64,000 nucleotides of DNA, from assembly GCA_035582835.1 (NCBI GenBank), contig JAYKAV010000433.1, positions 641,851 through 705,850 on the forward strand, given 5' to 3'. The DNA comes from Phoebastria nigripes (Eukaryota; Chordata; Aves; Procellariiformes; Diomedeidae). The position numbers and the translations under genes are program-made. Below the pieces are notes generated by a model. That model did no database searches. It worked only from the letters and a program-made list of their open reading frames with translations, and was not told the DNA's origin. This document shows, piece after piece, positions 23,128 through 36,500 of the stretch (the stretch's first letter is position 1; each line of letters begins with the position of its first letter).

Positions 23128-24565
23128 TGGCGGCCAGCGCTGTATTTGGAGCACAAAGACTTCTTCCCACAGTTTATTTAGGAGGTGGGTCAGCTTCTAA
23201 GCAAGACAAACACACATCGGGTGCATTTAAAAAACTCTTTGGAGAGTGTATGTCTTCATTTTGTAGGATAAAGATTGTTTCTAAGCAACAGATAGCATTT
23301 TCTGCCTCTGGAAGAACACCAGCTCTCACAGGTAGCAGATAAATTGCTGTGTATCTTTCTTTTAAATTGCGGTTAACTGGTGGAAGGGCAATATACATTC
23401 AGAAATGTGCATTCTTCAGTGGGAGACCGTGTGGGAGCACGTGGCCACCAAAAGCAGATGGCTTGTTCTGAGTGGGGGCGACTTTCATAACCTGCTTGAC
23501 TTTCTGAAGAAGCCACCTCTGTAAGCAGACTGGAGGGTCCCAATTGCTCCAGCTGCTAGCGTGCAGCCAGACAAGGCAGATGTAGCCAGGCATGTCAGTG
23601 AAATTATTGCTGTTCTTCATAGCCGAGTAGGACTCAAGGGGATGGGGCACCCAGGAAGATCTCATGTGATGTGTTTGCTGGGGAAGATGTCTCAGTCTCC
23701 GCTCTCAGGGTAGTTTATGATCATATACATCCATGTTCAAGCTCCTTGGGTGGAGGTAGGAATCCTGCCGACGGGCTGCTCTAACCCAGAAACTGCTGGA
23801 TAAATGGTGGGTTTGCTTGTCGGACACTGCTTGGTGTCTCTAGATGCCTGGTGCACCTGTGGCCCATCAGCCGGGTCCATGCCAGCGGCACACCAAGAAG
23901 GCACCATCTCTCTGCACCCAGATGCCCAACTCAGTTTTAACCTCTTGGTCTCCCCGGAGGAGCCTTTGGGGACAGCCCACAGGCATCAGTGTCACCATAA
24001 GCACCAAGTCTCAGGGTCACAACAGCTGCTGGCCACCCAAGGCCATGCCTTTGGTTCACCATCTGCTGCTGTGCTCTGTGGGGCCGAGCCGTGTATCTCC
24101 CACTGCTCTTCGTGCCCGGGGACAAGACGTTAAAGCCCCTGGGTGGCATGTCCTCATCACCGCATGAAAGCTCTCCATGGCGTTGGCCATCACTCATGCT
24201 TTCAGAGATCAGCTTGGCATCCTCCGGTGCAAACACAGCTGGTCGGACCCTAACAGGATCCCTAATCTGCTCTCATTATGCCCGGGTGTGAGCTGCTGCC
24301 CGTTCGCCTTCCTGCTGAGACCTTTACGGTGGTCCTAGAAGGACCATGTTATCGTCTGTGGTGCAACCAGTGGGGACGGGGACCCACCAAATGCAAAGTG
24401 ATGTGGATGCTTGTGACCTCCGTTGCGTACCTGCAAAGCAGCTGACTCGGTTTGCTTCTCGCAGCTTTCTCGTGGCCGTGCAGGGTTGTGCTCGGGGCAG
24501 AGGCTGGATCGCTCGTCCTGGAGGAGCAAAGCAAACCAGAAGGTGCACTGCCTGTCCTTCCCTCT

Positions 24566-24571
24566 AATAAA
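24566..24571 (+). terminator. Polyadenylation signal AATAAA with GU-rich downstream element
   Basis: The canonical hexamer is followed by cttaaaaagctcgggct and then a GU-rich run at about 24589-24605. It is the only strong plus-strand signal noticed downstream of the receptor in this interval. Confidence 0.55.
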
Positions 24572-24599
24572 GGCTTAAAAAGCTCGGGCTGTGTGTTTG

Positions 24600-27500
24600 T
24601 ATTGATTTGAATCCAACAAAAATAAGCTACCTTGACTGCGGCTTAACCGCATCCCAGGAAGCCAATCAATTTGGACGTGTTTATCGCTGTCGCTGTCGCT
24701 GGTGGTGGCAGATCCGTGGGGGTCAGTCTGAGATCAGGGCTGGAGAAATGAGGCTGGCTCGGGTTTTGGGAGAGCTCTGCAAAGGAGCAGCTCTGGCTGG
24801 AGAGAAAAGGTTGGATATGCATTTTTTTTTTAACAAGGTAATGACTCAAGACGTGCTTTCATTCACTTTGATTTCTCGCTACAGCGCTACAAATACCCCG
24901 TATCTGTCTGTCTAAAATCTGCAATAGCAAATAATTGGTCTCTAAGGTGAGGGCGGCCTCTGAGCCGCTGCCTTCTCGCTGCCCGTTCAGCCCTGCCCTG
25001 GCTGGAGGCTGTGATCGAGAGCACACGACCAGGGTGTCGTTACGGGCTGTCGCGCAGCGTTAGTGGCCTCTTCTCTCGGCAGCGCTGCGCGTGCTCAGGC
25101 AAGAGTGGCTTCGCAGCCCCACAGCTTCCCCTCCAGCCTCTCGGTCCTCATAATATTTGCTAGCAAAGCTGCTTCTCACTGTTGCAAGGTCGTTGCACCC
25201 TCAGCTGAGCCCGTAAACCCCCAAAACATCATCCCCCCGCTCAGGCTCGCTGCCCTCCTGCCCCTGCTGCTGCAATGCTGGCCAAGGGCTCTGCTTCCAA
25301 AAGCTGCCAGCAGCGGCTGTTTAAACCTCGCAGCCTTGGCTTGCAAAAAAGGGACGGACGATACCAACGTCCACCTCCCCCACCAGAAAAGCAGCGTTTG
25401 GGCACGAGGTCGGGATATTGCCATCGGCGGCAGGGAGCCAGAGCAAATTACAGAAGCTGCAAGGCGAGGTGAGAAGCGCCAGCGTTACAGGAGAAGGCAC
25501 AACCCCGAATCTCGGGGCATATTCTCACGCAATGAAGTTGCCCATTAGTGATGTAAAAACCAAACCGATACCAGAACGTCAGCAGGCAACACAAAAACCT
25601 AGCAAAGAAAATGGTAATGAAGTTTAAAAGCCATTTTTAATGCTGGTATATGTAAGCTGGATTTTTTCAGGGTTGAACTATGGGGGTTTCCTATTCAATA
25701 GGGCAAATTCCAGCCGATGTCTCTGCAGCCAGCGTCACTTTAAAGTCTCCGGTGCTCTGCGGCATCAGGAGGAGCTCTGAGTGTCTAAGGATGGGAACCG
25801 TCACCCCATCTTCCACGAGCCTGGGCAAAACAGAGCTTTTTCTCCATTTAGCATTTTGAAAGAGGCACTGGGAAGGCGCAAAATTGCCCGGAGGCACTAA
25901 AAGCATTTCAGCCTCTTGCAGCTTCAGCGGGAAAATGGACCTGGCTGGTAAGTCCCCCCTAACTTGGGACTAAGTGCTGGCAAAGGCACCCTGCCTGCCA
26001 AAACCCAGCGGGAATTTCTCAAGCGAGCGCCGGACACNGCCAAGACGAGCTGCCGATGGCTGGCACCGAACAGCTCTTGCTTGATATGATAATTGCTGCC
26101 TTTAATTAGCTCGGAAAAAAGATAAGCAAAAGCGATTAAGTCGCCCAGTCCCTTTCAATCGCGCGGGGCTCGCGTTTCCCAAGCGAGCCGCAATCGTGCT
26201 GTTAAACCCAGAGGAAGCCTCTAACGAGAGTGAGTCGGGTAGGAATCAGCAAAGAGCTCACGACTGCTTTTTTCAATTAACGTATTTCAAACTCAACCTG
26301 TTTCTTCTCTGGGATTTTGACTCTCTCAAGCCACGCGGCCGAGACGAGGCCGCCTGCTCGCCGGCAGCTCTGATCTCAGACCTGAGGGCAGCGTTTCCCT
26401 GGGAGAGAGGCAGCTCGGAGCCGGCGCTGGGAAGAGGTCGGACAGACGGATCATCTGCCGAGCTCGTGCTCCCTGCGGTCTCCGCTGCTTTGCAAAGCTG
26501 AGCTTGTAGGGANGCGGCAATGGCAGTTTCTCTGCCAAGTGCAACTGCTGCCTATGAATCAATAGCAAAAATAAAGCCCAAATATATGAGAATTTTTTTC
26601 TAGATTATTGAAAACATTGCTTGTTCCAGTTGTGTTCTGTAGCCAACGTCAAACAGCACAAACAGGAATGCAAACGTGCCTTTTCATCTTCTATTTTCTG
26701 ACTCCTGTTTTAAACAGAGAAGTGGAGCTCCTTGCACCTCTATTCCATCGTGTGGCTTATTTTATTTTATTTTGCCACATGGCTTGAAAGCTTTCTGCTA
26801 CACAAGGAAAAACCAGGCTCAAAGCCTACAAGGAAAAACCACACAAATCCTTAAAAGAACTACAAATAAAGAGTGTATAACTACAAATAAGAATAACTAC
26901 AAAAAAAAAAAAAAAAAAGAGACAGCGCTGCTGCAAAAGGGAGCTACAGCGGCCGGGGGTGTATGGATCCAACCTTGTAATAGGTATTCAGACTAGTGTA
27001 TTATGCAGCGTGCACGGGGTATGGATTTGAAATATCCAAACGGTTCAATATCGAGACGGTGTGGGGCACCGGTGGGGTGATCCGAGGGGGGTTCCCGGTG
27101 CGAGTGGGTGCTCAGGGGGCTCCGCGGGGGCTTGGGTGCCCTGGGAAGTTCCCCTGGGTAGAGGACCAGGGTGTCTTTTCCCTTCCCCTTCCCCATTTCA
27201 GCTTTTTCCTGCCTCTTTCCTTTCAAATCGCAGGGTTGGAGCATTCCTGATCCCCTCCTGGTGCCTACAGGTCTTCTGGGACCTCCTCTCCCACCTAGAC
27301 AAGCCCATCCCCACCTCCACCTGCCCCAGAGGGAAATCAAAGCATCCACATATCACACATATCTCCGGGAGGTTTTCTTCAGCTGGGGCTCAGCTTAAAA
27401 AANCATAATAAATACAGACTTGTCCTCAGTAGGAACAATTTTCTGTGCGAGGTGAAGGTCCCCAGGAGAGAGGGAAGGGCGGCACAGGGCTCTCCTTTCC

Positions 27501-30500
27501 CCACCAAAACTCATGCCACCTGGCTGGGCTGCTTTGGGTTGCAGAGCTGCCGGGAGGAGGCTTTCCTCATGCGGAACGCTGCACAGAAATCCCCAAATCC
27601 CCATTTCACGTATCCTACGAGTCGAGCTAAACCTTTCAGCGACCTTTCCGCCGCATCAAGTGCCGTGGGAATGGTGGGGGAGGATCTTCTCCCCCGTGCC
27701 CAGCCTGGGCTTGCAGCACGCTCTGCCTGCCGCCCCCTTCTCCTGATGCCAAGATCTTGCTAGCAAAGCCTGGGCATGCCTGCTGGTAGGGGATTTTTAT
27801 TTTTCTGCTTTCAAGATGAGCAAATGAAGAAGCTGGGGACAAGTTTCGGGTCCTGCTGGGGCTGGGGGACCTGCACCCCAAAGCCGTAAGAGGTCCTCCA
27901 AGTCAAAGTCACCTTGGGGTGAATGAGGTAGGAGCATCCATCGCCAGATGGATGCTTCCCTGCTCTTGCTGTTGTTTCGAGGCAGGAGGAAGCTTTTCCG
28001 GACTTTATATGGATTGTTTCCCCCCGTGGGATGAAGTGGTCTGGAGAACATCATCGGTGCGCAGTATTTGAGACTGCTCGGGGCTTTACAAGCCAGGCTC
28101 TCCTCCGGCTTAGTCTCACGGCAAACAAGAGCCAAATCAAAATCTTTTTGACCATTGGCTAAAGATGCAGAGAAGACAAACCAAAGAGTCTGAGCATTTG
28201 CGATGTAAAGTCTTAAATAAGGAATTCACTCCAGCGTCAGCCCTTATTTAACTATTACTCTTCAACAATTACCCAGCTGGAAAGAAACAGAGATGCAGCT
28301 GGGACAGGCTGGGGCTGCTGCTGCTCCCAACGGTTTCAATTATTTTTTCCTTGAACACAAAACAAAAGAAACACAAAAAGGACAAGAGCAGCAATGACAG
28401 AAGATGCAGGTTCTGGTTGTGGTGGGGAAAGACCTGCAAAATCCCGGGAGAAAGGGGGATTTTGTACGGAGTGGGGTTTGTGGGAGCGGGGAGCTGGGAA
28501 TGATGCTTTTTTAGCCATGTACAGGTCTACAGACCAAACGTGGTCTGCTCAAGGTCTCATTTAAGATCTGGGGGGTTAACGAAGCCGTTGTGGCCCATAG
28601 GATCACAGGTGGCTGCTGCAATGCAAACCTCATCCCCGCATCCATGGTGTCCCCAAAGGGGTGACAGCCCGTCCTTGCAGGGTCTTGTCCCCCGTGAGCG
28701 TGATGGATTCACCCACTGCGAGAAAGGAAAAGAATCGGAGCACAAAACCTGCTCGATCTTGTTCTTTTGCCCAGAAATGGGCTTGTGTGATAGCCATGGC
28801 CATGCCAGCAAGTCTTGAGAGTGATGAAGGGTCAACTTTTTTGTGTTTTTTGGAAATCACACAAAGTTTGCCATTCTACGCACTGTTCACCTTCATCTTC
28901 AGGGGACGAGGATGTGGCCAGAGATGCAAACCCATTTCTTCCCAAAGGCTGCTGAGAAATGCGGGCCAATTCCCTGCAAGTTTCTTACAGGAAAATAACA
29001 TTGCACTGTTTGTTCAAGATCAGACAAATAAAATGAAAAGAAGAGGTCCCTCCTCGGCAGGTTCCTTTTCTTCTCTTATTAATTTCACCGACTAGTAAAA
29101 ATCCCTGTAGTTCCAAAGTCAAATCAAGCTCCTTGTAAATTCAAGGTTGTATGAGAGACATTTACTGAATGGGCAGAGTTCACAGATTCTGTGTTTTATA
29201 AAAAATTCTATAGCTATGAACAGACAGCAGAGACAGGCTTGCATCTCCGAGTCTCGAAAATGGAAGGAATAGGGGCAGGATCCCGGCCCTTCCCTCGCGC
29301 AGGGTTTGTCCACACTACCTACTATTTTCTCCTACTTGGCGTTAATTGAGCTAAAAGGATGGCGTTTTTACTACTTGCCTTGGGCTATTAGTCCTCCTTC
29401 GAACCAATGGCACCAGAGGAAATCACGGGCTGTTATCCAGTGTCGATTCTTTCTCTCTTCATTTCCCCCCATCACAAGCTCTATTACTTCACTCTTAATT
29501 AAAACCCTTTAAATTGCCCTAAATCGCTCTTCTTGGCCTTTTTTTCCCCGACTCTGGCTCAGAGGCACTACTGCGATGAGGTGGATGGCTTTGAAAGAGG
29601 AGACCCACCACCCGTTCGTTCCCATAATCTGAAACAATTTACGTGTCTGCAGGACCATTTAAAAAATACATGTATCAGTCCTGGAGAACTGATCTACAAA
29701 GAGTACGAGGTTTCGTCTTCCATGTTTCCAGACTAGACTAGAATTTGCAATTATTGAGCACCAGGAGAACAAATCCCCACCCCCAGCTCCCCCTGCTGAG
29801 ATGTTTTGCTCATCTCCCCAAATTACGTGCAGGAAATGGGAAAACACTGTTTTGCGAGGGTGAGCTAAAACCCGAGCGTCTTCTGAGAATAAATTCAGAA
29901 CCACTCCAGAAGTCCCGTAGCCACAGTCTCTGATTCAAAGAAACTGGATATATAAAGAAGAACATAATTTGTTCACTTAATGAAAGTAAATTAGCTAGGC
30001 GGGTGATAAAAACATGTTTGAAGGCTGATTCTGCAGAGCCTTCCTCAAGAAGATACTGTTAGCTTTTGCTACCAGAAACCGGTGGGTATAAAAGGGATAA
30101 TTTTGTTGAACCATCCTCCGTTATTAAGACTTTTGCTGAATATTCTGCCTAAACACGTTTGCTCCTTGCAAACTCTTGTCGGTTGAAATATGGTTGATAA
30201 CCCAGGGCTCTTGCCAGCTTGGTACCGCTCTTGGTCTCAGCAACAGCCCCCAAAGAGCCCCCCGACAGCATGTTGCCAGGAGCTGAAGAGGTCAAAACTT
30301 TACCCTTTTAGTTAGACAGCTAAAAGGTTTTTTTAATTAGCGCGAGAGTCTTGAACACAGGGTAGGACCTTCGTAAGCAGCTCGCTCTGCCATTCGCATC
30401 CTGCTTGAATGTTTTATCAGTCGATTTGGTAAAACTGATAAAGATCTCGGGGTTGGGGGTCTTTGCACATTGCAAATGCCCAATCAATTCTCGATTGCAT

Positions 30501-33500
30501 GTGTCTCAGCTACAGTTAATTTCTATTACAGATAGATAGATATTTAAAGACCTCATGATCCTCTTCTCTAATGAGATTTGGTGGCCTGTAGCTCTCCCAT
30601 CTGCTAGATCATGGCCCAGGAGCATTCAAGATCATCCGTTTTGAGTTGTCATTGACTTGGAAACTGGCAATACTGCATTTAGGTGGATTGCCATCTTCTT
30701 TTTGCTCACATGATCCTCCTTAAATTGATTATAATTAGTGATTTTAATAGTTCAGGTATCTGACTTTAGCCTGCCTGTTTCGAGCTAGTCTGTTCTTGTC
30801 CTCCATGCCCACCCTCCAACCTCCCCCCCACCTCTGGTGACTTGGTGGCTTCTTCCTTACCCTCAGGTACCCAGGATGCCGAGGCTTCCCAGACTGAGAT
30901 GTTTGAGGGCACCTCCAAGGACCACCCTCCCGAATCACAACCCTTTTTCTCCAGCGCAGCCCCCAGCATCAGCTTCGGGCAGGGATGTCAGCGTCTGGCA
31001 TGGAAGAGCAACCACACGTCCTCCACAGCCTCCCCAAACCCACCCACTTCTCATCTCTCTCTGCCTTGGGCTGTTAAGAAAGTTGGAAAACTTTCTTAAG
31101 CGGAAGGGTACTGCCAACGGGGTTCTTCTTATCAGAGACCTCCAAAAGGGAAAATATTAGAGGCAAACCTACAGAGGGCTTTAACAGCAGCGAGGGCCCA
31201 GGCTATTTGGCCTTAGCCTGTTCAGATGTCTATAGCTCTAAGAGGAAGATAATATTATTTATTACGGTGCCGTTCTTTAGAAAGCACTCGAGAGATTATC
31301 ATTTGAAAGAGCTTACATACATGCGAGGTATTATTACCATTATTTGATTACCACTCAGATTTCTCCCACAGCTGCAAATGACGAAATCCTTTGTCCTGCC
31401 TTTCAGAATAAATTGAGATGTAGCATTAGCTATAAATGTACATGAAGGATCACTGATTTTTTTCATGTGTACTGAATCACCTCTTGGAAATTTTCTCCTT
31501 TGTCTTCTAATCAGGCACAGCAAACAAAATTAGCCTGGTAATTTTCCACTGTTTTTAGCGCCCCTTGCTCTGTTTGTTCTGTCTTGATGTCATCAGTGAT
31601 GAATGCGATTGCAGTTGACAAAACAGCCAATAAAAGAGAACCTCCTCAGCTGAACCGGCATCATTAGACAAATTTTGTTGTGGAGGAACTTGGCTGGAAA
31701 ATGCTTAGGAAATGTTGATTTATTTTATTTTATTATTGTTTCCTGGCTTCTTAAGAATAATATTATGACTCTAGCCAGGGATCCCTTCACTTCTGATTTC
31801 CTGGACAGGTCTTGCAAAATAGCTTTTGCATTTCTCTGTTTCACGGGCNGTACAAACTGTACCCATCTCTTTCTTCTCAGGTCTTGGTTCAAGCTAAAGA
31901 GGTAGACATGCAACATGTATATGAGTAAACTAGGCTTATTTCCACTTCTTTTGGCTAAAAACACAGTTACTTCAGCTCAGGCCTCCAGTAATGATTTTTT
32001 GTCCTGGCAGAAATGCAGCTCTTCTCCCCAGTCACCTTTCCAAGGGGTCGCTTCTTTATTCACACACTTAACTATTTTGAAATAAAAAAGGATAGCTAAG
32101 ATGAGCAGCAGCAGAAGGGAAATACATATATCCCTCTACGGAGGGAACGAGAGAGCTCCTGGACAGAGGTAATAACTAACATGGGCATTAAGAAGCACGG
32201 GAGCAAGTCTGGAGGGCAGAGGGGCAGCTGGGGGGTATTTGGACGTTTTGAAGCCTGGGTTGAAATATCTGCCCTCCCCTTCCCAAGAAGTTTGGTTCAG
32301 AACCAGTGGTTGCCCAAGCGTGTTAGCNGATAGACACGCTGATCCCTCTCCCTCCTGCCTAAGCTTTCTCCGCTGATGTCTGTTTGCTTAGCTGTTGTCT
32401 TATATTAAAGACTCTTCCGAGCTGTGAGCTCCAGTTTGACTTTCTTATTAACCATGAGCACCACGTGCTGCAGAATAAATAGCTCCTGTGCTCTCCTCCG
32501 CGCTGCGAGGGGAGAGGCAAAGGCTCCTCGCCCGGCTGAGCCCCCGAGGAGGTCCGGGGCACGTGGCCAGGCTTCCCCAGCTATACGCCAGGCAGCAGAT
32601 TTAAACACTTCTTTAACAACGTGCTCTTTGGTGATGCTCTTCCTGGTGGAAATGCTTTTTGCCTTGGCCNGTTGTCCATTACGGCAGTAGGATACGCAGC
32701 CGGCTGCATCATAAGACATGCGATGCTCCCCTGGATGCTGAAAAAGCAAAGTGATGGGTCAGCTGAAGCAGGGGGTGCACGTTTTTGAGTGATGGAGTTG
32801 CCCTAGCAGGGTCCCTCCGTGGCTGGTGCTGGTGAAGAGCCACCCATGTGCAGACAAACACAATTCCCCCTTCTCCCCCATCTCTTCCGCTTGGGCTGAA
32901 GGTCCAAGCCCCAGCCGACCCCAGAAGCAAATGCTGTACATTTCCCAGTAACGCTAAAGTACCCGGGGCTCAGCAGAAGTCAATGAAAAGTCTGGTGGCC
33001 AAAATCCCTTGGGGACAAGGTTCAGCTTGAATGAGAAGCAGTTAACGACGGGGAAGAGATGGGAGGGCTAATGAGGTGCCCCATCACTTTTGCTTCTATT
33101 ACACCGGTTGCAGAGAAATAAAAATAAACCTGTCCCTGCTCCATTAAGTTATTACAGAGATGGGAATGGCTGCAAGACGATCACACAGTAGAAGTGAAGA
33201 CCTTGCACAAGAGACCCGTCACAGACACGAGCTGACCCCAGTTTGTCCTGGCACAAATCATCACTCAGATGAGCTTGGTGCTGTCAGGCTCCCAGAGGTT
33301 TGCTCGCTCCCGGAGCCCCTGGGAATAGCTGAGATGAGCAATTTCTGCAGAAATAAGGAGTAATGGCTGCTTTCTAAAGATGAATCATCTTCTGTGCATG
33401 CTGGATAGACAAGGATGCATGTGGTTGACCTTAATAAGCAGTGGTCTGGTCCTAGCAACTTGCTGGTATTCCCCAATACAGTCAGCAGGTTGAACCTGTG

Positions 33501-36500
33501 ATGGTCCCTCCTCCTGCTTTTTTGGGAGGCACAGACTGTTTTGGCAGGTCCCACACACATTGATTTTGGGATAGTATCCCCTTNGGGATAGCAGCAGGGC
33601 CATGGAGAGCCTTGAGGAGCCCACAGGTGGGAGAGGTCCAGGAAAGGGTCCATCACGGCGATGACTTCTCACTGGGGCTCCACCGGACGAGAAGGGCTGT
33701 TCCCCTGTCGTTTAGGCTTGAATGTGTCATTTTGCTCTGCCAGAAATGAATCTCTGTGGCCTTGCATGTCTTAACCCTGACCTAGGGAGGTCATGGCCTC
33801 AGGTCCTGCCTTCGCTCCACCAGCAANGCCAGCCAGGACGCTCGCTCCTTGGCCACCGGCACTTGCTTCTTGGAGTCATTTCTCCCCATCTAGCACAGGT
33901 GAAGAGGGAAGAGTCATATATAAACAATAACACTTTGCTTCTCTTTACAGTCCCCAGCTTCTAAGGGTTGTGAGGGTCCTAAGCAAGAGGCTCAGGCAGT
34001 AAAAGGGCTGGAGTTTCCAGGCGATCACCCCTAAAGAAGCCAGTTGGCCCCATTTCTGCTTAGCTGGCATCATCAGCCAAATTGGCTTTGAACCATCCCA
34101 CGCTGTCAAAGCTCCTCTTCCAGCAGTTTGCTCCCTGCCAGACCCTGTGGGGCTTGGCAGACTGGAGTGCTCCCACTTCTACAGAAATAAGAAGTAATTT
34201 GCCCCGGGGGAAAATGAGTCGTTCTTTTCAGTGGAGGACGCTGGCTGGGTCAGGCTGCACGCAGACCGCCTTACCCACCGCCGCCAGCTCCAGCTGCCTT
34301 CCAATTGCTCAGCATCACACACCTCCTCCCTGCAGAAAGCTGCTGGGCAAGTTGCTGAGCTCACTGCCAGCCCCAAAACACACACAGCTGGGTTGGTGTC
34401 CCCCACCCACCTGGCCTGGCCCTCTGGTTTGTCCCCTCCAGGCAAGAGCTCTCAGTTAATTGAATTATAGAGCCTTTGAGGAGACGCTGTTATGCGGTGT
34501 ACGGCTGCAGAATAGGGATGCAGAGGGATGAACGTGCTCAACAGGCACTAGATCAGCAATTGCCCCCACCATCTGTAGCTGCCCTGGTGCTCCTTGGAGT
34601 CACAGCTTTTCCTTCGGGAACCACCGATGTAGGCATTCTTGAAACATCTGTTAAATATCAGAGCTGTCACAGCACAATCCAGCTCCTTACTCCCTAGGTC
34701 ACCACAAGATGACAAGAAACAAGTTGCAGACCGAGCAACACACTTAGCAAATCGATGCTAACACATCTTCGTTCCCTGTCTCACCCCTCATTTTTCCCCA
34801 TCAATATTATCAGTGTCATCTTTTCGGCAGCAAGCCAATATCTTGCATTGACAGGGTGAGCTGTGAAAGGGCCAGCGCTGCTTCTGAAATCCTGATAAAC
34901 TAAACCATAACAGCATCTCCCACTGGTACCCCGTAATCCAGCAAAGCTTCAGAAGCAATTGGGATTTCAGACAGAGCTAAAGGCTGGGGAGGGAAGGGGA
35001 CTCAGGAAAACCCAGGGTAGGAAACACCTTCCATGTAAGCATGTGGAGTAATTCAGGGATGACCAACCGCCATCACGTACAAATCTCAANGCCCAGCTAT
35101 TTCTGCGTTTCTAACCCAGAGGAACCTCCAAGGGATGCTCAGAAACCAGGTGCACCAAATCCAGCATCACCTACGGCCGTCCATAACCAATTAATCCCAA
35201 CTCCGTCAAGATCTAGCCAGGAACTGGATTTATTCTTCTCATGCTGAAATTTGTAGGAAGAAATATGGTTATCGCCTTCTGTGTTTCCATGTGGTTTGTA
35301 GCCTTCAACAGACAAAAAGGCTTCACGCTGAAACTACATGGAGTAAGTGTTTTATCCCTCGCTGGGTTAATAACGTGCTAATGGCTCGGCTGAGGAGAAA
35401 AGAGACCTGCTGGGGCTCGGCCAAAGGCATCTTAGATTTCCAAGAGTTCGGGAGGAGAAAGTCAAACTGCCTCCAGAGTAAGTTAAATATAGGTACACCT
35501 AAGAGGGGAGATTTGACTAAATCACCGCTCAGCTCCAAAACGAAGGAGATCTGCAAAAAGGCTGGCTCCAGGACAGCCAAAAGGCGATGGTGCAGCTCCC
35601 TGCAGTGGAAAGACCATCCCGCATGGCCTTGGGGTGTGAAAATAAGAGCTTAAAGAATGCCAACAGCTTTACAAGATGCCTATTTCTGGGCAACAAGAGC
35701 TGCGTGTCTTCCTGCGTGCTCCAGGTAGTCTTGGTGATGGATGGAGGGGCTGGTGGATGGGGATGGGTGGTGACTCACGGTGCTTGGGTGAAGCCTGGTG
35801 GGAGAGGTGGTGGCATCGGGGAGGCACTGGAAGCATGAGCTTTGGCCGAGAGGCTGCTGTGGGACGCGGTTAGAGGGCAATTGCCTTAGTGAGGAATCAG
35901 AAAGGCGAACTTTAAATATTTGTACTTCGGCGAAGCAGTTATTACCTCGTTTATCTTCCTGCAGAGACACAGCCGCTTGGCTGGAGCCGGGAGAGGTGGT
36001 GCACAGGGCTCTGCGGCATGAAGCCACTGAAGGAAGAAGAGTTTGGCCAAAGCATCCACCAGAGAAAGGGGAAAAAAAGAGATTTTTTCCCTTCTGGTTT
36101 GCCCCAGTTCATGGAGCTGAAGCCAATCTGACACAGGCAAGAAATTTCCCAGTTCTTATCCAGGCAACCTCAAAGTAGGAATTTACGGCATTTTTTTTTC
36201 CCCCCAGACCGTATGAAAGCTGAACAGATAATGGGGCAGAGCAGCAGGGAAACATTTTCACTTTAACGACACCACCTCTTGCCTTCTTTTGTCCAGGGGA
36301 CCTAATGGAAACCACTGGCAAGTCTATTTTTGGCAAAAGGTAACAACCCTGAAAGCACAGGCTGCAGCAGCAGCGTGCGGTTCGGTGGCCAAGAAGCAAG
36401 AATGCAGTGCTCTGCTCNTTAGGCACCGCTATTTTCATTTATTGCTAGGAGTTTTCTATTGTACTCCGAGGACCGAGCAAAACAAACAGTTATTATGGGC

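Larger units (their letters stand above)
22235..24590 (+). other. Probable 3' UTR of the PRLHR-like receptor
   Basis: After the receptor stop there is no further gene until a strong plus-strand poly(A) signal, AATAAA at 24566-24571, followed within 30 bases by a GU-rich stretch (gctgtgtgtttgtatt). This is the layout expected of a cleavage site. If it serves the receptor, the 3' UTR is about 2.35 kb and includes the palindromic minisatellite at 22921-23127. A separate non-coding transcript is the alternative. Confidence 0.45.

Noticed and set aside
26901..26918. Poly-A run as evidence of a retroposed gene copy
   Set aside because: No parent coding sequence, poly(A) signal or target-site duplication could be seen around it.
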